NCBI GenBank assembly: GCA_023433655.1
Contig: JAEYUE010000040.1
Coordinates: forward strand, 1-35,444
Source of the DNA: Pseudomonadota bacterium
GTDB taxonomy: Bacteria > Pseudomonadota > Alphaproteobacteria > Caulobacterales > Caulobacteraceae
Length of the DNA stretch: 35,444 nucleotides
Direction of reading: 5' to 3'
The position numbers were made by a program, and so were the translations under genes. This document shows, in pieces, positions 8,154 to 16,723 of the stretch. Positions within the stretch are counted from its first letter, which is position 1, and each line of letters begins with the position of its first letter. The notes beneath the pieces were generated by a model. It saw only the letters and a list, made by a program, of their open reading frames with translations, made no database searches and was not told the origin of the DNA.

Positions 8154-9023
8154 ATGACGATCGCCATCCCCGTCAGCGAGAAGGCGACGCGGCCGCCGGA
8201 GCCGGATCTCGTCGCCACATGGGTGTTCGCCGGCGGCATGTCCGCCCTGGGCGCGGCCGCGATTGCGTTCCAGACCCACCTGCCGGGCCTCCAGCCGGCG
8301 CCAGCCGGCGCAACGGCAGCGGGTCCTGTTCTGGCCGGCGCCGTCCTGCTGGCGGCCGGCGGAATCCTGGCCGCCCGCCGGCTGCGCGGCATCGGCGGAT
8401 GGATACTGCTGACCTTCTGGCTCGCTTGGCTGCTCCTGGCGCACCTGCCCCGCATTCTTGACGCGCCCGCCAACATCACCGCCTGGGTAGCGGCGTCCCA
8501 GGTCGTGACGTTCGGCCTGACCTCGCTCTGCTGGGCGATCGGCGCCCAAAGGTGGCGCAACCTGTCCGTCGGACTGATGCTTCTCCTATTCGGCGCCGTT
8601 CACCTCACCTATCCGGCGGCGATCGCCGGCCTCCTTCCCGAGACCTTCCCATTGCGGGACGTCTGGCCGTGGATCACCGGGCCGGTCCAGATTCTCGCGG
8701 GGCTCGCCATCGCCGTCCGGGTCATGCCCGGCCTGGCGGCGGCAGTCGTCTCGACGATGTTCATGGCCTGGGTCGCGGTCCTTCACACCCCCCGCCTGAT
8801 GCAGGCGCCGTCCGACCCGTTTGAGTGGACCTTCGCATTGACCGCCCTGGTCCTGGCGGCCGCGGTCTGGCTGGCGGGCGGCGATGGGCCTTCGGCCGAT
8901 GACCATCTGATGGTTCCGGATCAGCCCGATGGGCCGATTGACGGTTCGGCCCCGGCGGGTGACCAGGATGCTCCGCGGGCCCCCGGGCGTCCTCGCGGGC
9001 GCAGGGTCCGGCCGCGGCCCTAG
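8154..9023 (+). CDS. DoxX-like polytopic membrane protein
   Basis: The product has 289 residues with about seven hydrophobic helices, including ATWVFAGGMSALGAAAIAF, GWILLTFWLAWLLLAHLP, SVGLMLLLFGAVHLTYPAAI, WITGPVQILAGLAIAVRV and AAVVSTMFMAWVAVLH. The segment LLFGAVHLTYPAAIAGLLPE followed by WPWITGPVQILAGLAIAVRV resembles the DoxX fold, where the first helix is followed by a Pro-rich turn; the longer N-terminal half suggests a duplicated DoxX arrangement. The C-terminal 45 residues are a hydrophilic Asp/Pro/Arg tail. Its stop overlaps by 4 bp (CTAG) with the stop of the convergent AraC gene. A strong inverted repeat precedes it. DoxX proteins are linked to redox and catabolic functions, but nothing specific can be assigned here. 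Confidence 0.65.
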   Translation: MTIAIPVSEKATRPPEPDLVATWVFAGGMSALGAAAIAFQTHLPGLQPAPAGATAAGPVLAGAVLLAAGGILAARRLRGIGGWILLTFWLAWLLLAHLPRILDAPANITAWVAASQVVTFGLTSLCWAIGAQRWRNLSVGLMLLLFGAVHLTYPAAIAGLLPETFPLRDVWPWITGPVQILAGLAIAVRVMPGLAAAVVSTMFMAWVAVLHTPRLMQAPSDPFEWTFALTALVLAAAVWLAGGDGPSADDHLMVPDQPDGPIDGSAPAGDQDAPRAPGRPRGRRVRPRP

Positions 9024-9991
9024 GCGGCGGAACGTCTGGCCGGATTGTTTGCGTCCGGTGTCTGCGCCACGGTGCGCGAAGCGGCGAGCGTGAGGCCGGG
9101 AGGGGACAGGACCGGCGCCGGATCGGCATGGAAGCCTCCGGCGGCGCCGGTCCAGCCGCCGGTTCCGGGCCTTGAGAAGGCGCGGTATTCCGACGGCGTC
9201 ACCCCATACTGCGCGCGGAACGCGCTGGTGAAATGACTGTGGCTGGAGAAGCCCAGATCCAGAGCGACGGACGTGATGTCGTTCGTTGCGGGCAGGAGCG
9301 TGAGCGCCCCGGCGAGGCGCAGCTTGAGGTGATATCTGTACAGCGGCATTCCCTCGGCCTTGTGGAACAGGCTCGTGAGATAGGCCGGACTTACGCCCAG
9401 TTGAGCGGCGAGTTTTCCGAGCGTGACGGGCTGCGGGTCCAGCGCCATCAGTTCCTTGGCCGCCCGGATGAGGCGCAAGGGTCTTCCGCCGAGCGGGAGC
9501 GATACAAATGGTTTCTCGTCGCCCAGGGCCGCGATGAGTCCGAGCAGAGATTCTTCGAGCCAGGCCGTCTCGCCGGCCCGCCGGGCGGCGAGGCCGGTGA
9601 CCCACCTTGCGGCCAGTTGCACCCCGGGGGGCGCCGGGCGGCAGTAGCATCTCTCTGACCAGGGGTCGGGATCAGTTCTCAGAACCTCGTCCAGCGTCAC
9701 TTCGTCCGGCGTCAGAATCAGGCAGGACATGTCGCCGACGGCCGGGTGCCGGTCCTGGGTGACGCTGTCGACGGGCACGATCGCGACCTGGTTCAGGTCG
9801 ACCAGCAGGTCCCTCTTGTCGTCGACAAGAAGATGGACGCCCTCGAGAGGAAAGGCGAATTGCTTGCGCGGCGTATGCGACGGTTCGGTCGCGGTCTGGC
9901 CCAGCGCCGTCGCGGCCAGCACGGCCGCTTCAATGTTCGGCAGGTCTGCGATCACCGTCCTGGTGATGCGCGGGGGCTGAAGCGGGGACAT
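9020..9991 (-). CDS. AraC/XylS-family transcriptional regulator
   Basis: A 323-residue regulator. Residues about 1-165 form a sensing domain of cupin type with no close family I can name. Residues about 185-270 hold the double helix-turn-helix: LGKLAAQLGVSPAYLTSLFH is the first, ITSVALDLGFSSHSHFTSAF with RAQYGVTPSEYR the second, which is the AraC signature. A Pro/Gly/Ala-rich tail of about 50 residues follows, unusual for the family and probably disordered. It converges on the DoxX-like gene with a 4-bp overlap, and may regulate that gene through the dyad at 8043-8077, though this is inference from proximity. The ligand is unknown. Confidence 0.85.
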   Translation of the reverse strand: MSPLQPPRITRTVIADLPNIEAAVLAATALGQTATEPSHTPRKQFAFPLEGVHLLVDDKRDLLVDLNQVAIVPVDSVTQDRHPAVGDMSCLILTPDEVTLDEVLRTDPDPWSERCYCRPAPPGVQLAARWVTGLAARRAGETAWLEESLLGLIAALGDEKPFVSLPLGGRPLRLIRAAKELMALDPQPVTLGKLAAQLGVSPAYLTSLFHKAEGMPLYRYHLKLRLAGALTLLPATNDITSVALDLGFSSHSHFTSAFRAQYGVTPSEYRAFSRPGTGGWTGAAGGFHADPAPVLSPPGLTLAASRTVAQTPDANNPARRSAA

Positions 9992-10537
9992 GGGACGCTA
10001 TCCGGACGTCTGGCGCGAGGGGACCCCACAATCAGCCGCCAGCCTAGGGCCGGAGGGTGATTGCGCTGTCAAAAGCTTGCGCTTTCGATGCCGCTCGCCA
10101 GGAATTGGGAAACATCGCGGGATAGGGGACTTCCTCGTTTGAGCGGTCTTGCTCATGCACTCCCGGGCCGGGTTCTGAGTCTCGGGCGCTGGATTCCGAT
10201 CATCGGGAGCCCGCCGCCGGGGCAGGTGGTGATGCCCCATCGAGCATGAGCCAGGGGGTCGGGCCGGTTTCTTGCGGCGGTTGCGGGCAGGGCCCGCGCA
10301 ACGCCTCTTCGCCGCTGCGTGATAGTCCGCCGAATGGGCGGCCTGGGCGCCGCCGTCCGAATGGCGCCACACGACCGCGTTTTCGGGCCGTTCGGGCACG
10401 GACCGAAGGAGGGCGGCCGCCTCCCGCATTGCGCCGCCCTCATCGGCCATCGCCAGATAGAGCCTGCTATCCGAGGGGGGCGGCGGCGGCCCCGGGGCGC
10501 GGCCGAAATCCGGCGTCCCCAGGGCGTGGCGCCGCTG
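9992..10537. other. Intergenic region, 546 bp, with a possible gene fragment
   Basis: No complete gene is seen. On the minus strand about 10475-10310 reads SDSRLYLAMADEGGAMREAA then ALLRSVPERPENAVVWRHSD, which has normal codon use and a protein-like composition. The frame is then lost in Arg/Pro-rich sequence and no good start is found, so it may be a remnant. The 9992-10060 part should hold the araC-type gene promoter; I could not pick out its elements. Confidence 0.3.
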
Positions 10538-11686
10538 TCAGCGCGGAGTCAATTTCAGGAGGCGGCCAGCCTCCGCATCGGCCCCGTCTTCCAGCAACCA
10601 TATGGCGCCGTCCGGACCCTCTTCGATCTCGCGCAGGCGGTTGCCGAAGTGGAAGCGTTCCACTTCGCAGATGTCCCGGAAAACCAGCGGGCACTCGAAC
10701 GAGACGCGGACCAGGGCCTGGGAAGTCAGGCCCGTCATCAGGGCCGAGCCCCGCCACTCCGGAAACATGGACCCCGAGTAGATAATCAGGCTCGAGGGCG
10801 AAAAGACCGGGTTCCAGAAGGTTTCCGGGCCGCGGAGGTCGGGCCGGGTGTCATGGCCCGGGATGCCGGGCCCCCGGTAGTGGTCCCCGTAGGAGACCAG
10901 GGGCCAGCCGTAGTTCAGGCCCATCTCGATCTTCTGGAACTCGTCCCCGCCATTCGGTCCCATCTCGGCTTCCCACAGGGCGCCCTGGGCGTCGAAGGCG
11001 AGTCCGACGGGGTTCCTGTGGCCGTAGGACCAGATCTCCGCCGCCGCGCCGCCCTGGTCGAACATCGGATTGCCCGGCGCCGGCTTGCCTTCAAGCGTAA
11101 GGCGCAGCACGGCGCCGAGGTTGTTGCGGGTGTCCTGGGCCGTGTCCGGCATCCATCTGTCGCCGGAGCCGAAGTACAGGTGCTGGCCGTCCGGCGACAT
11201 GATCATCCGGTAGGAATAGTGGTTGCGCTCCGCCACCTTCGGCGTCTGCCGCCACAGGACCTCGAATTCGTCCAGCCGCATGGCGTCCAGGTTCAGCCGG
11301 CCGCGCCCCATGGCGGCGCCGCGGACCCCGCCCTCTCCAGCCTCGGCCCAGGTCAGGTAGACGAGGCCGTTGGCGGCGAAGTCGGGATGCAGCGCCACGT
11401 CGCCGAGACCGCCGTGGCCGCCGTAGTCCACGTCGGGCACACCCGCGACGGGCTCTGAGACCTGGCCGTCCCGGGTCACCAGGTGCAGGCCGCCGCGCTT
11501 CTCCGTGATCAGCATCCGCCCGTCGGGGAGGAAGGCCATGGCCCAGGGTTCCTGAAAGTCGGCCACCAGCTGGACCTGGAACGGCGGGCTGAGGTCGATA
11601 GCCTGCCCCGGCGGTTCGGCGGCGGCCCCGAAGGCGAAGGCGGCCGCAGAGACGGTCAGGAGCATGGTTTGCTGGAGCCGGTGCAT
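10538..11686 (-). CDS. PQQ-dependent aldose/sorbosone dehydrogenase
   Basis: A 382-residue secreted enzyme with signal peptide QTMLLTVSAAAFAFGAAAEP. The six-bladed propeller of the glucose/sorbosone dehydrogenase family is recognisable from PWAMAFLPDGRMLITEKRGG, GGHGGLGDVALHPDFAANGL, YSYRMIMSPDGQHLYFGSGD, WSYGHRNPVGLAFD and EAEMGPNGGDEF, ending with RIEEG-like IEEGPDGAIWLLEDGADAEA. The His in the ERNHYSYRM segment corresponds to the family's catalytic base region, and GHRNPVG contributes to PQQ binding. It oxidises sugars or aldoses in the periplasm using PQQ. The usual length is about 370-450, so it is complete. It lies 124 bp downstream of the DUF998 gene on the same strand. PQQ synthesis genes are not in the window. 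Confidence 0.88.
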   Translation of the reverse strand: MHRLQQTMLLTVSAAAFAFGAAAEPPGQAIDLSPPFQVQLVADFQEPWAMAFLPDGRMLITEKRGGLHLVTRDGQVSEPVAGVPDVDYGGHGGLGDVALHPDFAANGLVYLTWAEAGEGGVRGAAMGRGRLNLDAMRLDEFEVLWRQTPKVAERNHYSYRMIMSPDGQHLYFGSGDRWMPDTAQDTRNNLGAVLRLTLEGKPAPGNPMFDQGGAAAEIWSYGHRNPVGLAFDAQGALWEAEMGPNGGDEFQKIEMGLNYGWPLVSYGDHYRGPGIPGHDTRPDLRGPETFWNPVFSPSSLIIYSGSMFPEWRGSALMTGLTSQALVRVSFECPLVFRDICEVERFHFGNRLREIEEGPDGAIWLLEDGADAEAGRLLKLTPR

Positions 11687-11810
11687 GTCGTTCTCCCGTT
11701 CGGCGGAGGCGCGCCCGCCGGTTGGTGGAGCCCCGCCCGCCCCGCGCCGGACGGACTACGTTCGCTGCGGGCCCGGGCGCCGGGTCCCGGCCCGATCAAC
11801 CTTGCGGCCG

Positions 11811-12491
11811 TCACGCCCTTCGATCAACTGCGTTGATCACGACAAGCGCCGTCAGGACGACCCAGAGGTAGGAGGCCGCAAAGACCAGGCGGTTAGCCCA
11901 GCCCACGAAGCTGGTCACCCCGTCCGGGAGTTCGCTCAAGGGGGCCGATTGCCCGGACATGTCCACGCCGGCGCTCTGCAGGGATGAGATGAACAATGCG
12001 AACGCGCCCGACATCAGGACCAACGCCACCCATGGCAGGTGCGCGGACCACAGGGGCGGCGCGCCGATGTCGGCGCGGCGGGCCAGCGCCATGTTGACGA
12101 TCACGGCGGCGATGCAAAGCGAGGGGATTCCGATCATGGCCGCGGGGCCATGCAGGCTGTGGTTGATGTCGAACAGGCCGCCCATGGCCTGGCCGATGGC
12201 GGCGAGGAGCAGAAAGGCCAGCCCGATCTTCCCGAGCGTCGTCGCCCGGAGCGGCGACAGGGCGGTCGCGAGCGCGATGTATGACGCCGCCCATGCGACG
12301 AAAACGATCGCCAGCAGCCAGGGAAGGCGGCCGTTGGCGTATTCGCTGACCATGCGCCATGACGGCGAGAACTCGGCGCTGAACCCATGCAGCAGGATCA
12401 AGGCCCCGCAGGATAGCCCCGCGGCCGCCACCGCGGCGATCGCGGCACGCGCATGCCGCTCCCCGAAACCCGGTTGATTCATCATGGCCAC
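11811..12491 (-). CDS. DUF998-family integral membrane protein
   Basis: The product has 226 residues with six hydrophobic helices, for example AAIAAVAAAGLSCGALILLH, WLLAIVFVAWAASYIALATA, IGLAFLLLAAIGQAMGGLFD, LPWVALVLMSGAFALFISSL and FAASYLWVVLTALVVINAV. The order of helices with SMVSEYA-like WRMVSEYANG after helix 1 and GGLFDINHSLHGPAAMIG after helix 3 is the DUF998 pattern. The GTG at 12491 has GGAG 9 nt upstream; ATGs at 12485 and 12482 are alternatives. The upstream region carries TTGACG (12555-12560 on the minus strand) and the 13-bp motif also found at the tetR promoter, so a link to that regulator is possible. Function unknown. Confidence 0.8.
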   Translation of the reverse strand: MAMMNQPGFGERHARAAIAAVAAAGLSCGALILLHGFSAEFSPSWRMVSEYANGRLPWLLAIVFVAWAASYIALATALSPLRATTLGKIGLAFLLLAAIGQAMGGLFDINHSLHGPAAMIGIPSLCIAAVIVNMALARRADIGAPPLWSAHLPWVALVLMSGAFALFISSLQSAGVDMSGQSAPLSELPDGVTSFVGWANRLVFAASYLWVVLTALVVINAVDRRA

Positions 12492-12540
12492 GATTCTGTT
12501 CTCCCGGCGGGTTGCTGATGCTGAAGAATTTCGCTGTAGA

Positions 12541-12553
12541 AAGCTATATTGAA
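12541..12553. promoter_or_regulatory. 13-bp motif shared with the tetR promoter
   Basis: AAGCTATATTGAA occurs here on the plus strand, about 50 bp upstream of the DUF998 start, and again on the minus strand at 24221-24233 across the -10 region of the tetR-type gene. On the minus strand here it lies just after TTGACG (12555-12560), so it would sit in the spacer of a promoter reading into the DUF998 gene. An AT-rich exact 13-mer in such GC-rich sequence is unlikely by chance. It could be an operator for the TetR protein, or only a shared promoter element. Confidence 0.45.
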
Positions 12554-12730
12554 ATCGTCAAGCCGGCGAGTGCGAAGACGGCGATCCCAGGGCCGGCGGG
12601 GCTCGGAGACCGCCCGTTCCGTCCCATGCTCGTGCACAACCAGGTCGAAGGCGTCCGTGCGGCGGGGAACTGCGATGACTTCATTCCGCCCTGTCTGCGC
12701 GGAGGAGCCCGGGCTCGACGGTCGGGCGGC

Positions 12731-13540
12731 TTATGCGAGGATGCCCCTGGAAGCGAGATCGGCGTCGAACACATAACCGCCGAGGCGCAGCGTGCGTATT
12801 GTCGTCTTCGGGAAGCCTGCGGCGTCAAGTTTTCTGCGAAGCCTGACGATGGAAGTGCGAAAGTGATTAAGCGACGCGCTCCCATTCAGGTACCGCTGGG
12901 CCGCCTCGGGCGTCAGCGGCTGGCCAGGGTGATCCAGAAACGCGGACAGCAGCTCCTGTTCGTGAGTTGTAAGCACAACCGGTTTTCCCTTTGGACCCAT
13001 GAGCTGACGCGTGCGCAAATTCCACGTCCAGCGCGAGCCTGGGGCGGGTCTTTCCGCGCCTCCCATTTCATTCCGCCAGAGGCGCTGGCGCCGAACCAGG
13101 GCGCGGGCGCGGGCCAGGATCTCCCGTTCATTCACAGGTTGGGACAGGTAGTCGTCCGCTCCGGCCTCCAGGGCGATCACCCGGTCCAGAACGTCAGATC
13201 CCCTGTCGATCACGATCACCGGACACGCGATGTGGGAGGCCAGAAACTGGCAAAAGGCGATCGAACCGCCGCCGTCGAGTCGCCCCTCCAGAACAATCAG
13301 GTCGAACTGGTTAAGCTCAAGGGCGGCGCGAGCCTCAAGGGTTCCAGTAACCGTATGACAAGCAAAGCCGCCGGATATTAGAATATTGCCTAGTTCGTCG
13401 CCTGTTGAATCGCTGTTCCTGACAACAAGAACCAAGATGTCTGGATGTGTCACGAAAATGCCGGCGTCCTTCCGTAATCCGCCAAATCGATCCTGAGCGC
13501 TGTTCTCAAATGTTCTTGTCTGCGTCTGGTCGTAAAGCAT
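12731..13540 (-). CDS. OmpR/PhoB-type response regulator with degenerate receiver domain
   Basis: The protein has 269 residues. Residues about 34-150 fold as a receiver (DILVLVVRNSDSTG ... DLIVLEGRLDGGGS ... GADDYLSQPVNEREILARAR), but the conserved phosphorylation residues are replaced. The acceptor Asp is Glu (E85), the acidic pair before the first turn is RNS, the Thr is Asp (D112) and the Lys of TKP is Gln (Q134). Residues about 165-262 are a winged helix (VVLTTHEQELLSAFLDHPGQ ... FRTSIVRLRRKLDAAGF ... IRTLRLGGYVF). It therefore probably binds DNA without being switched by phosphorylation. No kinase gene is adjacent. The ATG at 13540 gives a 30-residue leader; the in-frame GTG at 13453 (VTHPDILVLV) would match the usual family start. 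Confidence 0.82.
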   Translation of the reverse strand: MLYDQTQTRTFENSAQDRFGGLRKDAGIFVTHPDILVLVVRNSDSTGDELGNILISGGFACHTVTGTLEARAALELNQFDLIVLEGRLDGGGSIAFCQFLASHIACPVIVIDRGSDVLDRVIALEAGADDYLSQPVNEREILARARALVRRQRLWRNEMGGAERPAPGSRWTWNLRTRQLMGPKGKPVVLTTHEQELLSAFLDHPGQPLTPEAAQRYLNGSASLNHFRTSIVRLRRKLDAAGFPKTTIRTLRLGGYVFDADLASRGILA

Positions 13541-13639
13541 CGGCGGCGCCCCGTGGAAACATTACTTAGCTGAATCTATCCAGCCCAGATAAGTCACTTG
13601 ACAATTACGGGCTCATGACAACGGATGCTATCAAGAAAA

Positions 13640-13798
13640 TCACATTGCTGCGTCGCCATCGCCGGCCTTGAGGAACGCTGCGGGATCTCCGCACCCGTCC
13701 CGTAGAGTGATCGGGCCGTAACGGATGGCCTCGAGGAGGTTGGCGAGGTCCGGTCCGGCGAAACAGGCCGCCCGGAAGACGGGTGTCTTCAGAGCCAT
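13640..13798 (-). CDS. Possible small protein, 52 residues
   Basis: In the 345-bp gap 13541-13886 the minus strand holds an ATG at 13798 opening MALKTPVFRAACFAGPDLAN and continuing LLEAIRYGPITLRDGCGDPA to a stop at 13640. Codon use is like that of its neighbours and the composition is normal, but there is no ribosome site before the ATG and I recognise no family. It could be a real small protein downstream of phoD or a fragment. The rest of the gap is AT-richer, contains TTGACA at 13598-13603 and probably holds the response-regulator promoter. Confidence 0.25.
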   Translation of the reverse strand: MALKTPVFRAACFAGPDLANLLEAIRYGPITLRDGCGDPAAFLKAGDGDAAM

Positions 13799-13886
13799 GT
13801 CGCGTGAGGGGGCTGACCTCGTACGCATGCATCCGTGGCCGGAGGCGGACGCCGCCCCCGCGACAGGGCTGTTCCGACAGGCCCTG

Positions 13887-15956
13887 TCAAAGGCTGAGAT
13901 CAACCCCACCCTCCACTATCCGTTGCTCGAGGCGCGGCGCATCGCCCCGGCGCCACAGGGGAGCGCGATGGATCACCCTGTAGCGCAGAGGCCCGCCGTC
14001 GGGGCTTTCCGAGCGGTCGACCGGCCGGGGTATGCAGACGAACTCCACCTCGATGAAATCCGATGTGGCGGTGACGACCGAATAGCCGTGCCCGTCCATG
14101 TCGAGAAAGGCGAGGTGAGGGGACAGATCAGGGTTGGAGACCGACCGCGCCGCCTCGATATCGCCGGAGCGCGCATACTCCAGCGCGCGCGCGACCCCGT
14201 GGCGCATGGTCAGATTGATGGCCGGCGCCGGCGCGCCGCCCTCGACATCGGCCAGGTAGAGCGGCCGAAGCGGATGATCCTTCGGCAGGGCGTATTCAAC
14301 CGCCTCGACGAGACCTGGCGCGGACAGCGAACCGGTGATGAACGCCACGCCGATCGGCTCGAACGGCTGCGGGGGCAGGGCCTTGGCGGCATACCCTGCC
14401 CAGAAGCTGTGCCGGTCTCCGGAAACCGTGACGAACCCCGTGGTCCCGGCATCCCGGATCGCGTCGTAGATATAGGCCCGTTCGGTGTAGGCGCCGCTGA
14501 AATCCCCGCCGCCAAAACCGGCGAACCCCTCGCCTGGCCAAGGGGTTGTCATGCCATCGGGGAGGTTCTGCGGATCCACCCGCCAGTCGAGGGTTCCGCC
14601 GGACGAGCCCCAGATTTTCCAGGTCGCCGAGGATTCGGTCAGCTGGCGCTTCAGCCATTCCCGCTGCCGGCGGCCGAACAGGCTGAAGGGAGGTCCGTGC
14701 TTCCTGAAATTGGGGACGCTCCTGTCGCCGACCCTGATCTCGTCCGGCGGCCGGCCGCCGTCGAAGGCGCGGCCGGCGTCGATGATCTTCATCATTTCCT
14801 CGGGGACGAAATCGGGGAACTCCGGCGCGAGAAGCGGCGCGGCCTCGGGCCGTCCCGTCTGCTCCTCCATCCGATAGCTGTGCTGGTCGGTGATGGTGAT
14901 CTCGACGTTGCGGCCATAGCGCAGCGCCCGATAAACGGTCAGGCTGCGAATGGATGCGAGGTTGTTCGCCTCGACCCCGAGGCCTTCATCGTCGAACTCC
15001 TCGATGGGCGCCGTGGCCACCGCCGGCGCGTCGAACCGGTCGAAGTCCAGGCCCCGGGGCTGGGTCACCCTGGCCGGCTGGTATTCAAACCAGGCCTGGT
15101 TGGCCGCGACGCGAACAGGCTGGGCCGGTTCCGCCTCTTCCCCAAATTTGACGAAGCTTTGCCAGCCCCTCCAGGAGAATTCGTGATTGTCCCAGATCGG
15201 CACGAAGGGAAACCGGGCCCGGGCGTCCTGGAGATCGGGATCGCGAAGATGGGCGCGATAGAGGAAGCGGTAGCCCTCGAGGGTCGTGGGGACATGAAAG
15301 TCGCGGACCCGCCGCGCGTCGGGCAGCCGTCCGATGTCGTAGATCCTGCGGCCGTAACGGGTCGCGACCTCGTCCGGATACTGGACGACCTCGTAGATGA
15401 AGTCGCCGAGGTGCAGCACGAAATCCAGCCGGTGGGCGGGTTCGGCCTTTTTGTCCTCCCAGATCATGCGCCGGTAGGCGTTGAGCTTGCCCTCGTTGAC
15501 GGTCTGGCACGAGACGAAGGCGAACCGGACCGGGCGGGGATCATCCTCGCCGGGGGCGGTGATCGTCCGACCGACCCGGCTGCCGGCCCCATCCGCGTCC
15601 GTGAACCGATACCAGTAGATGCGACCCGGTTTCAGGCCTCCGACCAGAACGCGACAGGTCCAGTCGAGGTCCGCGCTGACCGGGGTCTCGCGCGCCGCCA
15701 CGACCTGGGCGAATCCCTCATCCTCGGCGACCTCGACCGTGAGCGTGTTCGGGCCGGCGCCCTCCGGCCAGGGCCTGCGGGTCCACAGGATGACGCTGTC
15801 CGATGTCGGGTCCCCCGACGCGACGCCTTCCGGATAGAGTTCCCTCTGCTCGCGCCAGCCAGTCCGGCTGGGGGCGGGATGGGGCATGGCCCAAAGCGGC
15901 GACGCGCCCATGGCCGCGGCGGCGGACAAGAGGCTGCGGCGGTTCAGCGTTTTCAT
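13887..15956 (-). CDS. phoD: Alkaline phosphatase D (PhoD)-like phosphodiesterase/phosphatase
   Basis: A 689-residue exported enzyme. The N-terminus has a twin-arginine signal (NRRSLLSAAAAMGASPLWA). A PhoD N-terminal beta domain follows (LYPEGVASGDPTSDSVILWT, VLVGGLKPGRIYWYRF), then the metallophosphatase core with RFAFVSCQ, FVLHLGDFIYE, WDNHEFSWRG, WGSSGGTLDW and TVSGDRHSFWAG, which carry the Asp, Asn and His metal ligands. PhoD enzymes use Ca and Fe and release phosphate from mono- and diesters in the periplasm. The length is at the upper end of the family because of inserts around residues 300-400. The ATG overlaps the stop of the small upstream ORF (ATGA). No pho-box was recognised. Confidence 0.9.
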   Translation of the reverse strand: MKTLNRRSLLSAAAAMGASPLWAMPHPAPSRTGWREQRELYPEGVASGDPTSDSVILWTRRPWPEGAGPNTLTVEVAEDEGFAQVVAARETPVSADLDWTCRVLVGGLKPGRIYWYRFTDADGAGSRVGRTITAPGEDDPRPVRFAFVSCQTVNEGKLNAYRRMIWEDKKAEPAHRLDFVLHLGDFIYEVVQYPDEVATRYGRRIYDIGRLPDARRVRDFHVPTTLEGYRFLYRAHLRDPDLQDARARFPFVPIWDNHEFSWRGWQSFVKFGEEAEPAQPVRVAANQAWFEYQPARVTQPRGLDFDRFDAPAVATAPIEEFDDEGLGVEANNLASIRSLTVYRALRYGRNVEITITDQHSYRMEEQTGRPEAAPLLAPEFPDFVPEEMMKIIDAGRAFDGGRPPDEIRVGDRSVPNFRKHGPPFSLFGRRQREWLKRQLTESSATWKIWGSSGGTLDWRVDPQNLPDGMTTPWPGEGFAGFGGGDFSGAYTERAYIYDAIRDAGTTGFVTVSGDRHSFWAGYAAKALPPQPFEPIGVAFITGSLSAPGLVEAVEYALPKDHPLRPLYLADVEGGAPAPAINLTMRHGVARALEYARSGDIEAARSVSNPDLSPHLAFLDMDGHGYSVVTATSDFIEVEFVCIPRPVDRSESPDGGPLRYRVIHRAPLWRRGDAPRLEQRIVEGGVDLSL

Positions 15957-16219
15957 CTGTCTGGCCCTCCAGGGCGGGATTGTCGTCCTGATCTTGTCGG
16001 CCGGCGGGCGGGGGAGCGTGTTCGAACGTCCGGATATCGCCCTTTGGGATGCTCGTCCGAAGCGCTGGCCATCGGGTCAGATCGCCCCATCGCGCCGAGC
16101 TTCACCCGGACCCATTCCGGATTGACCGCGCCGGGTGTCGGGGGCAAGTCGGCGCGCCTCAAGTCGGACAGCAGCAGGATGGGGTGCTCCGTCTCTATCT
16201 GCATTTGGAAGAGCGCCAT
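15953..16219 (-). CDS. Small protein of unknown function, coupled to phoD
   Basis: The product would have 88 residues. The ATG at 16219 is preceded by GGGAG at 6 nt spacing, a strong ribosome site, and the stop overlaps the phoD ATG in ATGA, so the two should be translated together. The first 40 residues (MQIETEHPILLLSDLRRADL, PTPGAVNPEWVRVKLGAM) look like ordinary protein. The second half is Arg/Pro/Ser-rich and may be a frame-shifted tail or a disordered region. No domain is recognised. It may be a leader ORF that sets phoD translation, or the degraded remainder of a once larger gene. Confidence 0.45.
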   Translation of the reverse strand: MALFQMQIETEHPILLLSDLRRADLPPTPGAVNPEWVRVKLGAMGRSDPMASASDEHPKGRYPDVRTRSPARRPTRSGRQSRPGGPDR

Positions 16220-16723
16220 GATCGGCTCCCGGGGAAGGGCGCGAGCTTAGGGGCGGAGGTCAGGGACGCTGTCGGATTCTTTCGATTCCGACTTCGGACC
16301 CGGGGATTGCAAACCGGCCGGGCCGGACCGATTCACGGGCTCGCAAGCGGCGCCGGATCTCGAGAGAATTCCTGGGGGCGGGAGTTTTCAGCAAGCCCGG
16401 GGCTGCGCGCGGAACCGCCATGCCGGAAGCCGATGTCCTGTGAGCGCACCGGAGGTTCTCCCCCGGAGGCGCTGTCAGTTGGACCGGCAGCATACGTTCG
16501 CCGCCGGCGGGCGCCCTCGCAAGGCGAAGAGGCGGTGGCGGCGTCTTCTTCCAACCGGCCGCCGAAAGGCGGTCAGTCGAGGTGAGGGAACCATGCGTAA
16601 CTGGGAGAGGACCTTGATCGCCCCAGGTCGCCCGTCTCTTGCTGACGGCCGCGGCGGGGGCGCCATCGTGAGCGTCTGGAATGACCGGGTCTTGTCCGGC
16701 TCGCATGAAAGCGTTCTGGGCGA
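16220..16723. other. Intergenic region, 504 bp, no gene seen
   Basis: Open frames here on both strands are Arg/Pro/Gly-rich without start signals or family likeness. The left part should carry the promoter of the phoD unit and the right part that of the glycosyltransferase-like gene. I see no repeat, RNA gene or clear terminator. Confidence 0.4.

Noticed and set aside
13598..13631. TTGACA at 13598 as a plus-strand promoter
   Set aside because: No -10 at 16-18 bp and no plus-strand gene downstream before phoD, which is on the minus strand.
13725..16250. 841-codon plus-strand open frame over phoD
   Set aside because: It is the antisense shadow of phoD, common in GC-rich genes; all conserved phosphatase motifs are on the minus strand.
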